Shown here: piece by piece, positions 60,023 through 64,000 of the stretch
How positions within the stretch are numbered: position 1 is the stretch's first letter
How the letters are laid out: the number at the start of each line of letters is the position of its first letter
Assembly: GCA_029204225.1 (NCBI GenBank)
Contig: CM055093.1
Coordinates: 31,507,777 to 31,571,776 of the forward strand
DNA from: Diphasiastrum complanatum
Taxonomy: Eukaryota; Streptophyta; Lycopodiopsida; Lycopodiales; Lycopodiaceae
Reading direction: 5' to 3'
Length of the DNA: 64,000 bases
Translations under genes and position numbers: made by a program
The notes under the pieces: model-generated
Told to the model about the DNA's origin: nothing
Databases searched by the model: none
Seen by the model: only the letters and a program-made list of their open reading frames with translations

Positions 60023-60730
60023 TTTCTAAGCAAATTATCCTACACACATCAAGCAGTGAATAAATAATGCTAGCTTTTCATTGGAATAACGAGATCACAC
60101 GTTTTGATTGATCCACATCTGTATTTACTCCAAGCTTGGCTTTTCACAGGAAATGAATGTGCCTAAAGAGAGATTGCGGTGATCGAGGGAGATGGATCGA
60201 GCCATCATTTTGCTTAAGAGATGGTTTGCAATTGTGTGTGGAAAAGGAGCAAAAATATGTGATACTGGAAAAAATAGAGTGCAGAAAATCTGAGGCTATT
60301 TTGTTAATCTACAACGATGAAGTTGTGCGTTTCGAGTGATGTTATAGTATACTTGCATGCGAATTTTCCTTCAAATTTGTTCTTGTCAATCTGCGGTGAT
60401 GAAAATCTCACTTTTGAGTGATGTTTGTGCTGAATTTGTATGCAAATCTGCTAGATTTTAGTAGCACTTTAGGGTATATCTTAGGATTAGGGCTAACTTT
60501 TAGGGTTCTGGGATGAAAAATAGCGATATAGCGAGTTGAGACAGAAAGAGAGAGAGCGAGAGAGAGTATATGGCAAAGGATAAAAGCAAGTGAAGTGAAG
60601 TCCAGTTTGCGATGGTGAGGAAAGAATGGCGATGTCTTGAGGTTGAAGATTTTGTTTGGGGTTTATAGGGAGTGGGTAGTTGTGATTCGGTGTTTTAATA
60701 TTGCCGATTTGTGTGAGGGAAAAGATCGCA
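60023..60730. promoter_or_regulatory. upstream region of the DOG1-domain gene
   Basis: No gene supported. A GA-rich run (AGAGAGAGAGCGAGAGAGAG, about 60547-60566) lies 165 bp before the start codon, probably in or near the 5' leader. Confidence 0.4.
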
Positions 60731-62923
60731 ATGGAAAGCGGTAGTCGTGCGTCGGATAGTAGCAGTGGAGCCAGTACTTTGCAGATGCGTTCATCAGAAG
60801 AATGGTGGGAGCATTTTGGGAGTCAAGTCAGGCTGTTGCGAGCATCTTTGCTGACCAGGTCACGTGATCGTGAGCTAGAATCCGATATGAGGAAAGTGCT
60901 AAAGGATTGCCTTGAACTGTACACTGTGTTTCTTGGCAGTTCCAGTCAAGAAGGTGCGCAGTGCGTAATCTCAGCTCCCTCTGCTTGTTCCGTGAAAAAC
61001 ATTTGTTCTGCTTATTTTGAGATTCGATTTTCCAGATCCTTAGGTGATTGAGTAATAGTTATTCTGTTTGAATTGTGGATCTTTTCTTGCATATCCAACT
61101 TTTTGTTCAGAAGCAATACTTTTTTTGCATATCCAGTTGTTTGCTTTCTGATGATAGTTGAGAAGCAATAGTCAGGATGTTAAAAATTTTGTAGTCTGTA
61201 TTTCTAAACTCAAAACTTTTCGGCAGTTCCAGCTGGCTTTTATTTGTGCTTGTGATGCTCAAGTCTCCAAGATAATTCCTGTTTTCGCTCCTCCCTACAT
61301 TTCAGGATCTGTTGTTGCTTAATAGCTTTACTTGGACAGCGCCCTCCGTCAGGCTTTATAGAAGAAGATTGATATAAGAGCCTGTAATACTCTTGCAGCG
61401 TTTAGGTGTTCTTTTCTTCAGAATGCGATGCTAATCTTTTCCCTGGTCTCCTGTTACCGTGTGCTTGTGCTTGTGCATCATGGGCGTATTCCTTTATTGA
61501 GGAAGGCTTATTGTGGACTGTAGCTTCACATCACAACTGGTCCATTCGCTTGACTGTTGTTATGCAGGCCGAAAGCCGTCCTCCCTAGAGGCAGCTTTCA
61601 TGTGGCTTGGAGGATGGAGACCTACCTCAGCAATCGTACTCGTTTTCTCTATCATGGGCATTGAAAGCCAGAAGGAAAGTGTGGATGCATTTGAACCTCA
61701 TAGGTCCACACCATTGCTTACTGAAAGACAGCTCTACAGCTTAAAGTCGTTGCAAGCACACACACAACAAGCAGAGCACGATTTATCAAATCAGTTAGGT
61801 CTTCTGCAGGTCGGTGCTAGCATTGCCATTACAGATTTTGGCCTATGTGTTTGGATCCTTGCAGCTTCTAATACGATTCCAAATCATTCGAACAGCCTTC
61901 TCTGCTTGTCTGAAAGTTCAAAACGCAATACAAAATTTGATTTTGGAAATTTAACAGTACAGAACACGGTGGTTTGGAACAAATATACTGATAATAGTTG
62001 TGACTGCATTCTTCTCAAACTAGTCTTGCTTCCACATACAATATCCTGTTTGGGGCTGACCTTAAAGTAGGTTGCATAGTCTGAAACTCTGTGATAGTGA
62101 AACTTGTACAGTACAATCTTCAAGGAAAGACGCTGCACATGGCTAGCACAAGGCATCATACATGCATAAGAAAGAAACTAGCAACATAGTTTTAGATCAG
62201 TTCCCTAGCTTAAATTTATGAAGTAGTTTTCAAAGGAACAAAGCAAGAATTGGCCTTGGGAACTATTTGAATGGATTTAAGCTTCTCACCGTTCGAGGCT
62301 TGTTAACTGATGCATAATCCTCTAAATGACTAGCAGATTATGTGAGAGATGTAATATGATAATTTGGAACACATCAAGATGAAGATTGCTGTACTTATTC
62401 ACTGAAACTTTCTTTTGGCATTATACAAAGTAGTAATGCTTAATGCTTTTATGTTCTTTGGAACAAATTTTTTCATCTGCAGATGCTTGTTGCTGATCAG
62501 AATGTAATTACAGCAGTATGTTCCAGAGATTGGTCTAAAACAAGAGTGGCAGTGGAAGAAAAAGTTTCAAAATTGAGGGATCTTCTTATACAGGCTGACA
62601 GTCTTCGCTCCCAGACACTCCATGAGCTTTACTCAGTCCTTGATCCAATACAAGCGGCCAAATGTAGTATAGCTGCATTTGAACTTGCTTTTGCTATCAA
62701 TACCTTCACTGGATCCTTATTAAGATCTAGCCCATCAGGATCTCGGGCAGTTGAGCATGACACCTCTAATGGAAAAGGTGTTTATAAATCGATCTCGGAG
62801 AAAGAAAAAATCAGTGAAAAGAGAGAAGTTGCAGACCATCACTCATCATCAGTGGAAATTGAGCCTCTAAAACATTTTTCTTTGGAAGGGTCTGGAGGGG
62901 ATGAAAAAGGAGATTGCTCATAA
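60731..62923 (+). CDS. DOG1-domain protein
   Basis: Exons 60731-60953, 61568-61809 and 62483-62923 join in frame with GT-AG introns to give 301 residues. The ATG at 60731 (MESGSRASDSSSGAS) is the first Met in frame after an upstream non-ATG stretch. DOG1 domain: EEWWEHFGSQVRLLRASL (res 23-40) where the family has a W..E..L helix, then MWLGGWRPTSAIVLVFSIMG (86-105), TERQLYSLKSLQ, and the end SKLRDLLIQADSLRSQTLHE and LDPIQAAKCSIAAFELAF (in exon 3). The domain occurs in the seed dormancy regulator DOG1, in INP1-type proteins and at the C-terminus of TGA bZIP factors. No bZIP region precedes it here, so it is a DOG1-only protein; which subgroup is not clear. The C-terminal ~75 residues are Ser/Glu/Lys-rich and disordered. 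A poly(A) candidate is at 63145. Confidence 0.88.
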
Positions 62924-64000
62924 GGAAGTGCAAATTGTTCATATTTGCAAACACCTGATGAGAGTTATCACGTGCTCATTTGTGATTCAAGCTGAATTTT
63001 GAGTCCTGATTACATTTTAGTGCTCAGATTAACTTTGGAATGTCACATTTTGCAAAAGACATGGCAAGCTTGTCTTTTGTGTCTCAAACTTCACTGTTTC
63101 CTTGTAAGATATTGGATTCATGTAAAGTTCAATTTTTTTGCCAAAATAAATGTGCTCGTTGATTTTTATACATATAAACTGAACATGCATTGTGTGGGTA
63201 TAGAAGAATTTTGAGGACTACCTTTTCCAGGCTTGCAGCTGCTTGTCTCTGTTCACTTCCTGAAGGGCCTTAAACTGTTGTCTCTATTATCAATCTTGGT
63301 TCACTTCAATTAATCACTTAGAAATCATTTCCTCATGTTTTTATACCATATTCATGGTGAAAAGTTACAACATAATAAGGAATCAACTGCTTTCTTAGTA
63401 TCTCAATCTTAAAGAGGGATTAGGTTGTTGTCAGATTATAGTGTATCAACTGTTGGATCAACTAGCCCTCCTATCAAAGCAGACTCGGCCTCCATCAAAG
63501 AGCCCCTCAATCAACCCAATCCTCAAGAGAATAAAAAACATGAGAAACAGATAAATTAACCGCAATGAGAGAAAACCCTGCTAAACAATAATTTAAACAC
63601 ATTCCGTAGGTTTTTGCCATGTTTGATAAACACCAAAATCATTGCTCAGGTTTGGAATTCTAAAAAACAAATAGTTGTCACAATTCAGTGTAAAAAGATT
63701 TTAACAACATTCAACCAAGCAAGTGCAGCCTGCCTTATACTCTTTTTGCACATGCTCAGAGATAAGTTTATTATCGTATTGCTGTAGGTGACTGATGACT
63801 CGGGAATCTCTTTGCATGCAAATTATTCCAAACCATAGAACCCACGGTTCCAAGAACCGTGGGTCTTAGGAACCGAGTGAACTATGGTACTGTTCAATTG
63901 TCAGTTCCTATATCAAGAGACATGCAGACTTAGGAGCATTGAGGATCTAAGTGATTCCTCGTGCTACCAGTCTTGCCTTCCTTTGACCGATCACTCCATT
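62924..64000. other. DOG1 gene 3' UTR and downstream DNA
   Basis: AATAAA at 63145-63150, about 220 bp after the stop, is a reasonable poly(A) signal. No further coding sequence recognised. A perfect hairpin lies near the end. Confidence 0.5.
63840..63864. repeat. perfect 11-nt hairpin with outer flanking match
   Basis: ACCCACGGTTC / CAA / GAACCGTGGGT. Outside it CCATAG (63833-63838) and CTATGG (63882-63887) also pair, giving a larger imperfect stem. Confidence 0.85.

Noticed and set aside
63840-63864. Rho-independent terminator
   Set aside because: Bacterial-type terminators do not apply to plant nuclear genes, and no T run follows.

Overview
This window is plant nuclear DNA from a large, repeat-rich, AT-rich genome. 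It has spliced genes with GT-AG introns, land-plant protein families (arabinogalactan protein, VQ-motif protein, DOG1-domain protein), and nested Ty1/copia LTR retrotransposons primed by initiator tRNA-Met, plus Ty3/gypsy, LINE and plant transposase (Ptta/En-Spm type) remnants. The species cannot be named from sequence alone; three host genes in 64 kb with kilobase introns suggests a gene-poor, transposon-swollen genome.

Layout. 1-5.6 kb: dead Ty3/gypsy element split by AT-rich DNA, ending at an inverted solo LTR that carries a ~130-bp (GA)n. 6.6-22.1 kb: copia element X with ~1.2-kb LTRs. Its 5' LTR is interrupted by a complete but defective copia element N on the minus strand (7592-13824, about 5-bp target duplication), and its gag is interrupted by a 3-kb alien segment flanked by 23-bp direct repeats. 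22.1-26.3 kb: LINE tail followed by three ~0.9-kb tandem units, each ending in a poly-C tract. 27.5-32.1 kb: Lys/His/Pro-rich arabinogalactan protein gene with four coding exons. 33.5-40.4 kb: copia fragments and element Z (same family as N). 40.8-41.8 kb: transposase-like remnant. 43.3-47 kb: composite copia. 49.3-50.6 kb: VQ-motif gene. 51.7-58.2 kb: copia element Y (minus strand, short ~252-bp LTRs) carrying an inserted 0.92-kb TRIM-like element. 58.2-60.0 kb: LTR fragment and a second transposase remnant. 60.7-62.9 kb: DOG1-domain gene.

The three host genes are unrelated in role: a cell-surface glycoprotein, a probable WRKY/MAPK-signalling cofactor, and a DOG1-family protein. No operon-like or co-functional cluster is visible. 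All retroelement coding regions carry stops, frameshifts or deletions, so none looks autonomous. I did not find a convincing new biological system. The strongest leads are the arabinogalactan gene with two in-phase signal-peptide-like exons, the TRIM-like element, the poly-C tandem array with a template-switch hairpin, and a GACACTGTC/TTTTTCGC word repeated in two otherwise different LTR families.
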